From NCBI GenBank assembly GCA_905201685.1, contig CAJKOW010000002.1:1-64000 (forward strand): a stretch of DNA of 64,000 nt, written 5' to 3'. The stretch comes from an uncultured Bacteroides sp. GTDB taxonomy: Bacteria > Bacteroidota > Bacteroidia > Bacteroidales > Bacteroidaceae. Made by a program: the position numbers and the translations under genes. Position 1 is the stretch's first letter; the number at the start of each line of letters is the position of its first letter. A model generated the notes under the pieces. The model saw only the letters and a program-made list of their open reading frames with translations. It ran no database searches and had not been told where the DNA came from. Positions 52,738 through 61,762 of this stretch are shown here, one piece after another.

Positions 52738-52797
52738 GGAGGATGCTCTCTTTCCATAGGACTGTCTTGGTGTCCTCCTCCTTTTTAATTTTTATTA
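52738..52797 (+). terminator. Probable terminator after lepA
   Basis: GGAGGA (52738-52743) can pair with TCCTCC (52773-52778) over a 29-nt loop, followed by CTTTTTAATTTTTATT. The stem is short, so confidence is moderate. Confidence 0.45.
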
Positions 52798-52801
52798 TTC
52801 A

Positions 52802-53977
52802 ATGAGAAAAGTTCTATCGTTTTCGGCCTTTCTGATGGCCGGGCTGCTTGTCAGCCAGTACCTCCCCCTGTGGGCGGGAGGAAGTTATGATGCGGTAAAG
52901 ACCGTATCGAATGTGTTGCTTTACGTCTGCCTCGGTTTTATCATGATCAATGTAGGACGCGAGTTTGAAGTTGACAAATCGCGATGGCGAACGTATGCCC
53001 AGGATTACTTCATCGCTATGGCCACTGCCGCCATACCCTGGTTTCTGATTGCATTCTATTACATCTTTGTCCTGCTTCCGTCCGATTGCTGGGACAGTTG
53101 GGATGCGTGGAAGGAAAACCTGCTTTTAAGCCGTTTTGCCGCTCCCACTTCGGCAGGCATTCTGTTTACCATGCTGGCGGCCATCGGGCTGAAACAAAGC
53201 TGGATGTACAAGAAAATACAGGTGCTTGCCATCTTCGACGACCTGGACACCATCCTGCTGATGATTCCGCTGCAGATTATGATGATAGGCCTGAAGTGGC
53301 AGCTGCTGGCCATTGTCGTGATCGTGATGCTGTTGCTCTCCTTCGGGTGGAAGCAGATGGGCCGCTACGACTGGCGGCAGGACTGGAAAGCCATCCTTTG
53401 CTATTCGGTACTGGTGTTTGCCGGCACGCTGGGCATCTATGCACTGAGCAAGCACTTCTATGGTGAAGAAGGCAGCATCCACGTCGAAGTGCTGCTTCCG
53501 GCTTTCGTACTGGGCATGGTAATGAAGCACCGCGAACACGATTCGCCAGCCGAACGCCGTGCGGCTACAGGCATTTCGTTTCTGTTCATGTTTCTGGTAG
53601 GAGTGGGGATGCCGCGCTTCCTCGGAGTTGACTTTGCCGAAGCATCGGCAGGCAGCCATTCGATAACCGGATCGCAGGAGATGATGTCGTGGGGGATGAT
53701 TGTGCTGCATGTAGTGGCCGTATCGCTGTTGTCCAACATTGGCAAGCTGTTCCCCGTTTTCTTCTACCGCGACCGCAAGTTCAGCGAACGTCTGGCCTTA
53801 TCCATCGGTATGTTTACCCGAGGCGAAGTAGGAGCGGGGGTCATCTTCATCGCGCTGAGTTATAATCTGGGCGGACCGGCGCTGCTCATCTCCGTGCTCA
53901 CCATTGTACTCAATCTGGTGCTGACAGGCTTCTTCGTACTGTGGGTAAAGAAACTGGCTTTACGCAGCTACCGCTAA
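52802..53977 (+). CDS. Cation:proton antiporter (CPA superfamily)
   Basis: A 391-residue inner-membrane protein with about eleven hydrophobic segments. FDDLDTILLM contains the acidic pair typical of the ion site, and FTRGEVGAGVIFIALSYN is the conserved CPA motif in the region of the second unwound helix. NVGREFEVDKSRWRTY is an early cytoplasmic loop. It probably exchanges Na+ or K+ for protons and helps control pH or salt. It lacks the C-terminal RCK/TrkA-N domain of Kef-type channels. It lies 82 bp after lepA and seems separately controlled. Confidence 0.85.
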   Translation: MRKVLSFSAFLMAGLLVSQYLPLWAGGSYDAVKTVSNVLLYVCLGFIMINVGREFEVDKSRWRTYAQDYFIAMATAAIPWFLIAFYYIFVLLPSDCWDSWDAWKENLLLSRFAAPTSAGILFTMLAAIGLKQSWMYKKIQVLAIFDDLDTILLMIPLQIMMIGLKWQLLAIVVIVMLLLSFGWKQMGRYDWRQDWKAILCYSVLVFAGTLGIYALSKHFYGEEGSIHVEVLLPAFVLGMVMKHREHDSPAERRAATGISFLFMFLVGVGMPRFLGVDFAEASAGSHSITGSQEMMSWGMIVLHVVAVSLLSNIGKLFPVFFYRDRKFSERLALSIGMFTRGEVGAGVIFIALSYNLGGPALLISVLTIVLNLVLTGFFVLWVKKLALRSYR

Positions 53978-54017
53978 CCCTATTCTTCTTCAGTTTATAC
54001 GCTACTACTGCTAACTT

Positions 54018-54064
54018 TAGTTAAACTACTATATTTATTAGTTGATTAACTAATACTATTAGTT
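54018..54064. promoter_or_regulatory. Cluster of TAGTT/AACTA dyads, probable BlaI-type operator
   Basis: The main site is TATTAGTT-GATT-AACTAATA (54036-54043 and 54048-54055). A weaker TAGTT-A-AACTA lies at 54018-54028, and a half-site ATTAGTT at 54058-54064 overlaps the promoter's -33 region. They sit directly before the BlaI-family gene, so autoregulation by the repressor is likely. Confidence 0.6.
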
Positions 54065-54092
54065 GTTTGTTCGAAAATAATCTATATATTTG
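54063..54092 (+). promoter_or_regulatory. Promoter of the BlaI/M56 operon
   Basis: TTG at 54063-54065, a 19-nt spacer and TATATTTG at 54085-54092 followed by CAG. It lies 31 bp before ATG 54124 and overlaps an operator half-site. Confidence 0.65.
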
Positions 54093-54123
54093 CAGCGTAC
54101 ACCAACGTTAAAGCAATAAGATT

Positions 54124-54489
54124 ATGAAACGACTGACCACTAAAGAAGAAGAAATCATGCGGATGTTTTGGGAGCACGGCCCGATGTTTGTACGCGAACT
54201 GCTGGCCTTCTACGAAGAGCCTAAACCGCACTACAATACCGTCTCGACACTGGTACGCGGCCTCGAAGAAAAAGGATTTGTAGGCTATAAGGCCTATGGA
54301 AACACCTACCAGTACTATCCCTTGATATCGGCCAACGACTACAAACGTTCGGCACTGAACGACGTCATAGCTCACTACTACGACAACTCGTTCGCCAACG
54401 TCGTGTCATTATTTGTGGAAGAAGAAGGCATGCCGCTCGACGAGCTGAAGGCGCTGATCGCACAGATTGAAAGCAAACGTAAAGCATAA
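54124..54489 (+). CDS. BlaI/MecI-family transcriptional repressor
   Basis: A 121-residue winged-helix repressor. LTTKEEEIMRMFWEHGPMFVRELLAFY and PHYNTVSTLVRGLEEKGFVGYKAYGNTYQYYPL are the conserved DNA-binding half, where the recognition helix is NTVSTLVRGLEEKG. The C-terminal helices (ALNDVIAHYYDNSFANVVSLFVEEE) form the dimer region. The M56 sensor protease encoded 8 bp downstream should inactivate it when a signal such as cell-wall stress is sensed. The start is ATG 54124. Confidence 0.93.
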   Translation: MKRLTTKEEEIMRMFWEHGPMFVRELLAFYEEPKPHYNTVSTLVRGLEEKGFVGYKAYGNTYQYYPLISANDYKRSALNDVIAHYYDNSFANVVSLFVEEEGMPLDELKALIAQIESKRKA

Positions 54490-54497
54490 CCAGGACT

Positions 54498-56210
54498 ATG
54501 GGAGCTTTTCTGTTCTATCTGTTCAAGTCGACGCTTTGCCTGACCACGCTATATTTCGTGTTCAGGCTATGTTTCCGCAGCGACACCCTGTTCCGCACCA
54601 ACCGTCTGCTGCTGTTGGGCGGCACGTTGTGTTGCCTGCTGTTGCCATTCGTGCAACTCAGCATTCCGCAAGCCAGCCTGTGGCAAAAGCCCATGACAAC
54701 GGTCGAAACACTGTTGACAGCCCCTTCCTCGGCATCGCCATCCATACGCCTGCATGCAGAGGGCACAGAAGCGGAACAGCCGCTTCCGCCGACAGCAACC
54801 GTCTCCGCACCGGCAACGACCGCTCCTGCTGCATTCAGCGCCCTGCGCCTGATTACATGGGCATATACGGGTGGGGGTCTGCTGACATTGGCTTTCTTTC
54901 TGCTGTCGATGCTACGGATGCGCCAGTTGTTCTGCTGCTATCCGTCCGAAAGGCAGCAGGGCTTCCGCCTGATTGTCTGTCCGCTGAAAAAAGGTTCTTT
55001 CAGCTGGGGCCGTACAATCGTTCTTTCGCAAGAAGACTATCGGAACAACCGCGAGGCGATATTGCTGCACGAACAGATGCACCTGCACTATCATCACACG
55101 GCCGATCTGCTGTGGATGCAGGCCATCATCGTCCTCCACTGGTTCAATCCTGCCGCCTGGCTGCTGATGCGTGAGCTTCGCGAAGTGCACGAGTTCGAAG
55201 CAGACAACGGCGTGCTGCTACATGGCATCGATGCTACTCAATATCAACTGTTGCTCGTGAAAAAATCCGTCGGCACAAGGCTCTACTCTATGGCCAGCGG
55301 CTTTGGACACAGCAAGCTAAAACAACGTATCAATATGATGTTAAAGAAAAGAACCAATCGACTGGCACGACTGAAGCTGTTGCTCTTCGTGCCCGTGGTG
55401 TCGGGGACGCTCTATGCGTTTGCCCGGCCCGAAGTGAAGAATGCGGTAGAACAGATGGTGAGACCGCCCGTCGGCACACAGTCGCAGGACACTGTCCGAC
55501 TGGACGAGCGCGAGCTGCTGGAGCAGTATTTTGCACGGAAGTTCAAGGAAGGGGGCGGTACTGTTGCTCCTGAATCTGGAAAAGCAGCACACCGGCTGTT
55601 GGTCAACTTGCGCAATCAGGTTATGATAGACCAGGAAGGAACGCCGACTGATTGTGCAGACTTCATCCGCAAGCATCTGACCGAGGTACTACGAAAAGAC
55701 TATCAGCAGGCTAAACAGTCGGGGCAACCGTTCCGGTCCAGTTTGGAGATAATCTACGACCGTGGCTCTTCGGCCGAAGCCATGCGCCTGTATCTGTACA
55801 CAGTCAAGAAAGTTTATCGCCAACTACGTCAGGAAGCAGCCGCCGAACTGGGCACTACAGACGAAGCGGTGCTGGACAAGGCATTTCCCATCCTGGTTAC
55901 TTTTGCACAACCGAAAATGTTCAGAAAAACAGATGCTACCGAAAAGCTTCCGATGAAGATAACCCTGATAGCTCCCGACGGTCCGAGCAAGACGTTGAGC
56001 AACTTCACACTGGACGAACTGCGCAACGAAGTGGAAGACTTCCGAAGCAAACATGGGGAGATAACCGTGTCGTTGAAAGTAGAACGGGACGTACCGATGG
56101 GTATGGTGATGGATGTGAAAGGAATCCTCCGGCAAGCGTATGTCACCCGGTTGAACTATTCGTCTGCCAAGGCCTCTTCCACTGTTGAAGAAACGGTGAA
56201 GAAACCTTGA
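54498..56210 (+). CDS. M56-family (BlaR1-like) membrane metalloprotease
   Basis: A 570-residue inner-membrane protease-sensor. The N-terminal part has membrane helices (about 3-20, 34-53, 119-137) and a cytoplasmic-facing zinc protease site HEQMH (His191, His195), followed by HEFEADN-like residues in VHEFEADNGVLL, which supply the third ligand. A further helix (LARLKLLLFVPVVSGTLYAFA) leads to a large periplasmic region from about 310. Unlike BlaR1 this region has no penicillin-binding SxxK/KTG motifs that I can see, so the signal is not obviously a beta-lactam. It probably cleaves or de-represses the BlaI-family partner encoded just upstream. Confidence 0.9.
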   Translation: MGAFLFYLFKSTLCLTTLYFVFRLCFRSDTLFRTNRLLLLGGTLCCLLLPFVQLSIPQASLWQKPMTTVETLLTAPSSASPSIRLHAEGTEAEQPLPPTATVSAPATTAPAAFSALRLITWAYTGGGLLTLAFFLLSMLRMRQLFCCYPSERQQGFRLIVCPLKKGSFSWGRTIVLSQEDYRNNREAILLHEQMHLHYHHTADLLWMQAIIVLHWFNPAAWLLMRELREVHEFEADNGVLLHGIDATQYQLLLVKKSVGTRLYSMASGFGHSKLKQRINMMLKKRTNRLARLKLLLFVPVVSGTLYAFARPEVKNAVEQMVRPPVGTQSQDTVRLDERELLEQYFARKFKEGGGTVAPESGKAAHRLLVNLRNQVMIDQEGTPTDCADFIRKHLTEVLRKDYQQAKQSGQPFRSSLEIIYDRGSSAEAMRLYLYTVKKVYRQLRQEAAAELGTTDEAVLDKAFPILVTFAQPKMFRKTDATEKLPMKITLIAPDGPSKTLSNFTLDELRNEVEDFRSKHGEITVSLKVERDVPMGMVMDVKGILRQAYVTRLNYSSAKASSTVEETVKKP

Positions 56211-56236
56211 CCGACAGGCTGATACGGATGATAGGA

Positions 56237-57555
56237 TTACTCCTTAATCCGTATCAAGGCATTCGCCACGATGGCGGTCAGTCCGCCCGTGGTGATGCCC
56301 GAAGCAAAGATATTACGCAAAGTATCGGGCAGCTGGCAAAGAATCTCCGGAACCAGCTCCACACTCAATCCCAACGAGAAACTGACCGCAATGACCAGCG
56401 TAGTCTTGCGGTTCATCTCCTGCGAAGCAATGATGCGGATGCCGGCAGCCGCTACGGTGCCGAACATCAGCAGCGTAGCACCGCCCAATACCGGTTCGGG
56501 CATCAGCGAGAATACCAGTCCTACCGCCGGAAACAGCCCAAGCAGAACAAGAAGTCCGGCAATGTAATAGCCCACATAACGACTGGCCACTCCCGTCAGT
56601 TGAATCATGCCGTTGTTTTGCGCGAATACCGAATTGGGAAAAGCGCAGAGCATACCCGAAATCATCGAATTGAATCCGTCGGCAAAAATACCGCCCGAAG
56701 CACGACGGATAAACACTTCACCTTCAACCGGCTCGCCGGATATCATTGAATTGGCCGTAATATCGCCATAGGCTTCGATGGCTGTAATCACAAAAATCAG
56801 TGCCAATGCCAATACAGCCGACAGACTGATGTCGAGTCCGAAACGGAAAGGGTGGGGAATGGAACCCCTCCGAAACTCTGTACCGAGCTGAAGTCGATCA
56901 TCCCCATCAGCCAGGCTACTACATAACCTGTGGCCAGTCCGATGACGATAGAACTCATACGCAGGTACCGGTTACTGCTGCGGTTGAAGAACAGAATCAG
57001 CACCAACACCAAAGCAGCCAGCCCCACGTAGCGCAAACTGCCGAAGCTGCCGTCGGCTTGAGCCGCCGCACCGCCACCACAAGCCGTAATACCTACCTTG
57101 ATAAGGCTCATGCCAATCAGTGTAACGACGATGCCCGATACGAGCGGAGTGATGATTTTGCGTGTATACTTCAGCAGTCGGCTGATAATCATTTCGACCG
57201 AAGCAGCGGCCATACACGAACCGAACACCAACGCCAAGCCGCCGGTAGTACCTGCAGCGATGATGGGACCGATGAACGAAAAACTGGTACCCTGTATGCA
57301 GAGCAATCCAGTACCGATGAAACCGAAACGTCGGCACTGTACAAAAGTAGCGATGCCCGAAGCAATGAGCGCCATCGAAACCAGATAACCGGTCGTTTCC
57401 GTATCTAACTTCAAAGCACCAGAGATGATGAGCGGCGGAGTAATGATAGCCACAAAAATAGCCAGCAGATGCTGCAACGCAGCAAAAAAGGCTTCACGCA
57501 AAGGTGGACGGTCGTTCAGGCCATAGACAAGCCCGTTCTTGTTTTTCTCTTCCAT
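56237..57555 (-). pseudogene. Xanthine/uric acid permease (NCS2), split by a frameshift
   Basis: An NCS2-family purine permease read in two frames. The N-terminal part, from ATG 57555, has LREAFFAALQHLLAIFVAIITPPL (family opening), CIQGTSFSFIGPIIAAG and GIVVTLIGMSLIKVG. It changes frame at the C-tract that is GGGG at 56854-56857 on the plus strand. Adding one C restores PFPHPFRFGLDISLSAV and joins the C-terminal part AIEAYGDITANSMISGEPV, the NCS2 signature, ending LIRIKE. All family parts are present, so the break is either recent or a sequencing error in a homopolymer. It follows xpt by 27 bp and would import xanthine for it. Confidence 0.85.
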
Positions 57556-57582
57556 TACCAATGACAAAGAACGATGACAGGT

Positions 57583-58149
57583 TTATCTGATTTTAATCTC
57601 ACAGTTGTCCAGACTCTCGATAATGGCCAGACTCTCTACATGGATGCCTGCTGCACGCAGCTCGTCGCCTCCATGCTGGAAAGCCTTTTCGATGATGAAT
57701 CCCATGCCTGTCAGTTCGGCTCCCGCCTGCTGAACCAGGTCGAGAATACCTTTGGCTGCATTACCGTTGGCCAGAAAATCGTCGATAAACAGCACCTTAT
57801 CGCCTGGGCAAAGAAAATTGCGGCTTACGCAAACATCGTATGAACGTTGCTTGGTGAAAGAGAAGACCGAAGTACTTAGCATATTTTCCATCGTGCTGGG
57901 AACTTTCTTCTTGGCAAATACAACAGGCAGTTCGAGCAGATAACCTACCATGATTGCCGGAGCAATGCCACTGGCTTCTACAGTAATGACTTTGTTGATC
58001 GGGGTAGATGCAAAGCGTCGTACAAATTCCACACCGATACTTTTCATCAGGATAGGATCCATCTGATGATTGATGAAGTTATCTACTTTCAATATTCCTC
58101 CGGGGAAACAGCGTCCGTCGCGAAGAATGCGGTCTTTCAAGGCTTTCAT
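57583..58149 (-). CDS. xpt: Xanthine phosphoribosyltransferase
   Basis: A 188-residue cytoplasmic enzyme converting xanthine plus PRPP to XMP for purine salvage. GGILKVDNFINHQMDP and VEASGIAPAIMVGYLLELPVVFAKKK are the xpt-type base-binding segments. VLFIDDFLANGNAA is the PRPP loop, with the Asp-Asp pair. GMGFIIEKAFQHGG follows. Length matches xpt rather than hypoxanthine or adenine transferases. It heads an xpt-permease operon as in B. subtilis. I saw no purine riboswitch in the short upstream gap. Confidence 0.95.
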   Translation of the reverse strand: MKALKDRILRDGRCFPGGILKVDNFINHQMDPILMKSIGVEFVRRFASTPINKVITVEASGIAPAIMVGYLLELPVVFAKKKVPSTMENMLSTSVFSFTKQRSYDVCVSRNFLCPGDKVLFIDDFLANGNAAKGILDLVQQAGAELTGMGFIIEKAFQHGGDELRAAGIHVESLAIIESLDNCEIKIR

Positions 58150-58200
58150 TGTTCTTGTCTATTGTTTTTTAGTTGATTATGCAATTTTGTAAAACAGATG

Positions 58201-59700
58201 CTATAAGCGATCTATTGTTTCAGGTGTATCAGCTCCGGTATCCTCTGTCTGGTCTTCTTCACGGGGCAGAAGACGGGGGGAGATGCGTTTCTTGGGCGTC
58301 AGGCTCATGCCACGCAGTTGTTCGGCTTGGCGAACCACACTGCCGGCACCATCGGAAAGCTGGTTCAGCGCCTTGTCGTAATCCTTCTGCAAGCTACCCA
58401 AACGGTCGCCGATGCTTAGGAAAGTATCGGTAAAGCCCGCTATCTTTTCGTAGAGCGACGTGCCGCGCTTGATGATGGCCTGCACATTCTTCACCTGATT
58501 CTCACGTTTCCACAAGTCGAGCGAAAGGCGCAGGGCACTGATCAGGTTGGTAGGACTCATCAGCACCACTTTCTTGTTGTAAGCATACTCCCACAGATTA
58601 GCGTCGCTCTGCACAGCCAGCAGGTAAGCACCTTCCGTCGGAATAAACATCATGACGAAGTCGGGAGCTTTAATGTCGTAGTGCGAATAATCCTTCCGGC
58701 TCAGTTCGTCGATGTGCGCACGGACCGACTGGAGGTGTGCTTTCAGGCAACGGGCCTGTTCTTCCTTATCTTCGGCTGCCGTATAGGCAGCATAGGCTGA
58801 AAGGGAAACTTTGGAGTCGATAATCATCTCACGGTCGTCGGGATAGCGGACGATGATATCGGGTTGCATACGCTGGCCGCTTTCGTCGTTGGTCAGAACC
58901 TCACCGCGTTCATCACGCAGAAACTCCTGACGCACATAATGCTCGCCTTCGATAAGGCCGGATGCCTGCAACAAACGTTCCAGAATAACCTCTCCCCAGT
59001 TACCTTGCATCTTCGAGTCACCTTTCAGGGCACGGGTCAGGTTATTGGCCTCTTCACTCAGGCGGTTATTCAGTTCTACCAGATCCTTGATGCGTTCGCC
59101 CAGCGAGAAGCGCTCTTTGGCTTCCGTATTGTAAACCTGCTCTACCTTTTCGCGGAAATCCTTCAGATTCTCGCCCAAGGGACGGAGCAGATTTCCGATG
59201 TGCTCGGCATTCAACCGCTTAAAGTCGTCGGCCTTGCTTTGGAAGATGCGGTTGGACAAAGCTTCGAATTCGGCATTCATCCGACGATGCAACGCCTCGG
59301 CTTCTTCTTTTTGTTCGGCCAGCCGTTTCTCCAACTGCTGACGCTGTTCGGCCAGGCGTTCGGCAAACTGCTGTTCACGGTTGTTGTTCTGTTCGTTGAA
59401 CAGCCGTTCCTGTTCAGCCAGACGATTGGCAAAAAGGCGTTCCTGTTCAGTCAGACGTTCGCCAAACTGTTTTTCCTGTGCAGCAAGCCGTTCAGCATTC
59501 TGCTGGCCGATGGCCTTCAGACGTTCTTCGGCAACAGCCTTCTCGCGTTCGATGCGTTCATCGGTCGTACGGTTCAACAAGTCTTCACGCTGCTTCGAGG
59601 CTTCAAGCTGTGCTTTCAGGGCAGAGGCTTTACGCCCTGCAATCAGCATTCCGACACCGGTTCCGATGCCAAGCCCTATAATCAGTAATACGATTTCCAT
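58201..59700 (-). CDS. rmuC: DNA recombination protein RmuC
   Basis: A 499-residue protein with an N-terminal membrane anchor (EIVLLIIGLGIGTGVGMLIAG), a long Glu/Gln/Arg-rich coiled coil (about 40-190) with repeated AERLAEQE/LFANRL-type heptads, and the RmuC nuclease-like domain (about 200-440) containing KMQGNWGEVILERLLQASGL, PDIIVRYPDDREMIIDSKVSL and DFVMMFIPTEGAYLLAV. RmuC limits inversions at short inverted repeats in E. coli, which is of interest in a window rich in such repeats. ATG 59700 begins the membrane anchor and is preferred to the non-ATG start at 59736. Confidence 0.93.
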   Translation of the reverse strand: MEIVLLIIGLGIGTGVGMLIAGRKASALKAQLEASKQREDLLNRTTDERIEREKAVAEERLKAIGQQNAERLAAQEKQFGERLTEQERLFANRLAEQERLFNEQNNNREQQFAERLAEQRQQLEKRLAEQKEEAEALHRRMNAEFEALSNRIFQSKADDFKRLNAEHIGNLLRPLGENLKDFREKVEQVYNTEAKERFSLGERIKDLVELNNRLSEEANNLTRALKGDSKMQGNWGEVILERLLQASGLIEGEHYVRQEFLRDERGEVLTNDESGQRMQPDIIVRYPDDREMIIDSKVSLSAYAAYTAAEDKEEQARCLKAHLQSVRAHIDELSRKDYSHYDIKAPDFVMMFIPTEGAYLLAVQSDANLWEYAYNKKVVLMSPTNLISALRLSLDLWKRENQVKNVQAIIKRGTSLYEKIAGFTDTFLSIGDRLGSLQKDYDKALNQLSDGAGSVVRQAEQLRGMSLTPKKRISPRLLPREEDQTEDTGADTPETIDRL

Positions 59701-59732
59701 GATATGCGATATTATATTGTTTATAAAGCCTA

Positions 59733-60683
59733 TCAATGCCGACCAGCCTGTGGTTGCAAGGCCTGCCGCATCTTTTCAATCAGTTTGGGATTTGCGGTAA
59801 CAGACTTCCGCGTCAGCAGAAAAGCGAAGTTTTCGGCCAATATTTCTTCAGGATTAATGATGTAGTCGGTATTCCTTCCTACCAGATCAAAGAAGTTCTC
59901 AGCATCCTTTATCCCATATATCACCGTTTTCCCGTCTTGCTGTTCTGCTTTACCATCCTTGAGTGGCATCAGGCCAATCGTCAGATAATTGAAGAAACTG
60001 CCTCCTTCGTATGGCTTGTTGGCATAAATCAGCATCGCACAGGGACGTTCTTCTCCCTTGATGCGAAAACGGGCATAACTGTCGAAACGGTTGACATCGG
60101 GGTTGCTAATCAATACGTCGCGCAAATCGGCGGGAACTTCGAATTCTTCAGGCGCAATGCTGAAGCCAATCAGCCTATACATCTTCTCACGAAAATCCGG
60201 ATGGTTGCGTGTCAGCACATGAAACAATTCGTGAGCCAGCAGATAACTTGCCTGTTGGGGCTTCATACGGGATATCTGTTCTTCCACTACGATGTAGTCC
60301 ATACGGGTATATCCGCCTGCACCGCCTTCTTCGGCCATGGTTGTTTTCAGTATTCTGATCTCCTTCGGAAGAGTTAACGACAGATTCAGGGCTTTGATAT
60401 GGCTGTTCAGTGTATCGGCTGCTTCCTGCATCCGTTGTTTATCTTCCTCGCTCCAGTCGCGTGCCTGATCGGCAATGAAGCGGATCAGCTCCTGCCGGGT
60501 TCCACCCTTTCTGCCTAATCGGGCTTCATAATCGAAACGGCTCCACTGACGGGTGGTGACATCTTCCTGTGAAAGCAAAGTGCGGGCCTGATCGGCATCG
60601 ACGTAGCGTAGATTGATTTGTGCATACACATCCGCTGCACAAAGACTAAGAGACAAAAATGCTGTAGTCAGAAATCTTTTCAT
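59733..60683 (-). CDS. Secreted putative zinc metallopeptidase (HELFH)
   Basis: A 316-residue exported protein with signal peptide ending CAADVYAQ. The centre carries SYLLAHELFHVLTRNHPDFREKMY, an HExxH zinc motif followed by a second conserved-looking HPDFR. A downstream EEILAENFAFLL provides a glutamate for the third ligand (HExxH plus E gluzincin type). I do not recognise a named family. The protein would act in the periplasm or on the surface. It lies between map and rmuC on the same strand, 15 bp after map, and is probably co-transcribed with it. Confidence 0.75.
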   Translation of the reverse strand: MKRFLTTAFLSLSLCAADVYAQINLRYVDADQARTLLSQEDVTTRQWSRFDYEARLGRKGGTRQELIRFIADQARDWSEEDKQRMQEAADTLNSHIKALNLSLTLPKEIRILKTTMAEEGGAGGYTRMDYIVVEEQISRMKPQQASYLLAHELFHVLTRNHPDFREKMYRLIGFSIAPEEFEVPADLRDVLISNPDVNRFDSYARFRIKGEERPCAMLIYANKPYEGGSFFNYLTIGLMPLKDGKAEQQDGKTVIYGIKDAENFFDLVGRNTDYIINPEEILAENFAFLLTRKSVTANPKLIEKMRQALQPQAGRH

Positions 60684-60698
60684 GCGAAACGGTCCTCC

Positions 60699-61553
60699 TT
60701 ATTCTGTCAGCACTTCGTTTCCGTTCTCGGTAATGAGGAGCATGCTTTCCCATTGAGCCGAAGGCAGACCGTCGTCGGTGCATACCGTCCATCCGTCGGC
60801 TTCGTCGATAAAGACTTCGTAGCTGCCCATATTGATCATCGGCTCGATGGTGAACGTCATACCCGGCACAATCAGCATACCGGTTCCGCGGCGTCCGAAG
60901 TGTTCTACATCGGGCTCCTCGTGGAACTTGATACCTACACCGTGTCCACACAGGTCACGCACCACGCTGTAGCCGTTCTTCTCGGCATGTTCCTGTATGG
61001 CTGCTCCTACATCGCCCAACCGTGTCCAGGGTTGAGCCGTCTGAACACCTATGTCGCGACACTCTTTGGCTACCTGTACCAGCCGCTTCATCTCGGGGCT
61101 GACTTCGCCGATCAGATACATGCGCGAGGCATCGGAGTAATATCCTTTATAAATGGTAGAAACGTCTACATTGACAATATCGCCACTTTTCAGAAACTCC
61201 CTGATGCTGGGAATGCCGTGACACACCACATCGTTGATGCTGACGCATACGCTTTTGGGGAATCCTTCGTACATGAACGGTGCAGGAATGGCATCGTGGT
61301 CGGTCGTAAAGCAGTAGACCATGTGGTCGATTTCGGCTGTCGACATACCTTCGCGGATGTTCTCGGAGATGTAGTCGAGTAGGGCAGTATTGATTTTTGC
61401 ACTCTCACGGATGCCGGCCAACTGCTCTTCGGTACGCAGCAAATGACGCTGGGGCAGTCTGTAGCCTTCCCGCTTATAATGTTGAATTTTAGCTTCTACT
61501 TCGTCGGAATAATTTTTAGGAGTAAACCGGGCTCCTTTGATCAGTTTTTTCAT
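60699..61553 (-). CDS. map: Methionine aminopeptidase, type I
   Basis: A 284-residue cytoplasmic enzyme removing N-terminal methionine. Metal ligands appear in order: Asp in VNVDVSTIYKGYYSDASRMY (two aspartates), His in CGHGVGIKFHEEP, Glu in FTIEPMIN, and Glu near the end. The substrate-site His lies in HGVGIKFHEEPD. It has an N-terminal extension of about 45 residues relative to E. coli Map, with basic residues (GARFTPKNYSDEVEAKIQHY), as in some Bacteroidetes forms. A minus-strand TACCTTTG at 61582-61575 is a possible -7 element. Confidence 0.95.
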   Translation of the reverse strand: MKKLIKGARFTPKNYSDEVEAKIQHYKREGYRLPQRHLLRTEEQLAGIRESAKINTALLDYISENIREGMSTAEIDHMVYCFTTDHDAIPAPFMYEGFPKSVCVSINDVVCHGIPSIREFLKSGDIVNVDVSTIYKGYYSDASRMYLIGEVSPEMKRLVQVAKECRDIGVQTAQPWTRLGDVGAAIQEHAEKNGYSVVRDLCGHGVGIKFHEEPDVEHFGRRGTGMLIVPGMTFTIEPMINMGSYEVFIDEADGWTVCTDDGLPSAQWESMLLITENGNEVLTE

Positions 61554-61712
61554 TGTTTATAGCTTTTAGTGACGCAAAGGTACACAATTTTGCAGATAGT
61601 TATTGCGCTGTCTGCCTGCAAATCGCTTCTTCATCCTAGAAATTCAGAATGGCTCGTATCTTTTGGAAATCATTTTTTGACATAAAGCATTCGCTGCAAA
61701 CAAACAAAGCTG

Positions 61713-61720
61713 TACTTTTG
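61713..61720 (+). promoter_or_regulatory. Possible -7 element of the MFS transporter gene
   Basis: TACTTTTG followed by C matches TAnnTTTG, 42 bp before ATG 61763. No good -33 element. Confidence 0.45.
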
Positions 61721-61762
61721 CGCCCCGTAAAAAGATTGTAGGTAAAAAACAGGATTGAAAAG

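Noticed and set aside
57574..58200. Purine riboswitch expected upstream of xpt
   Set aside because: The gap between rmuC and xpt is only about 50 bp and holds no purine aptamer-like sequence or loop motifs.
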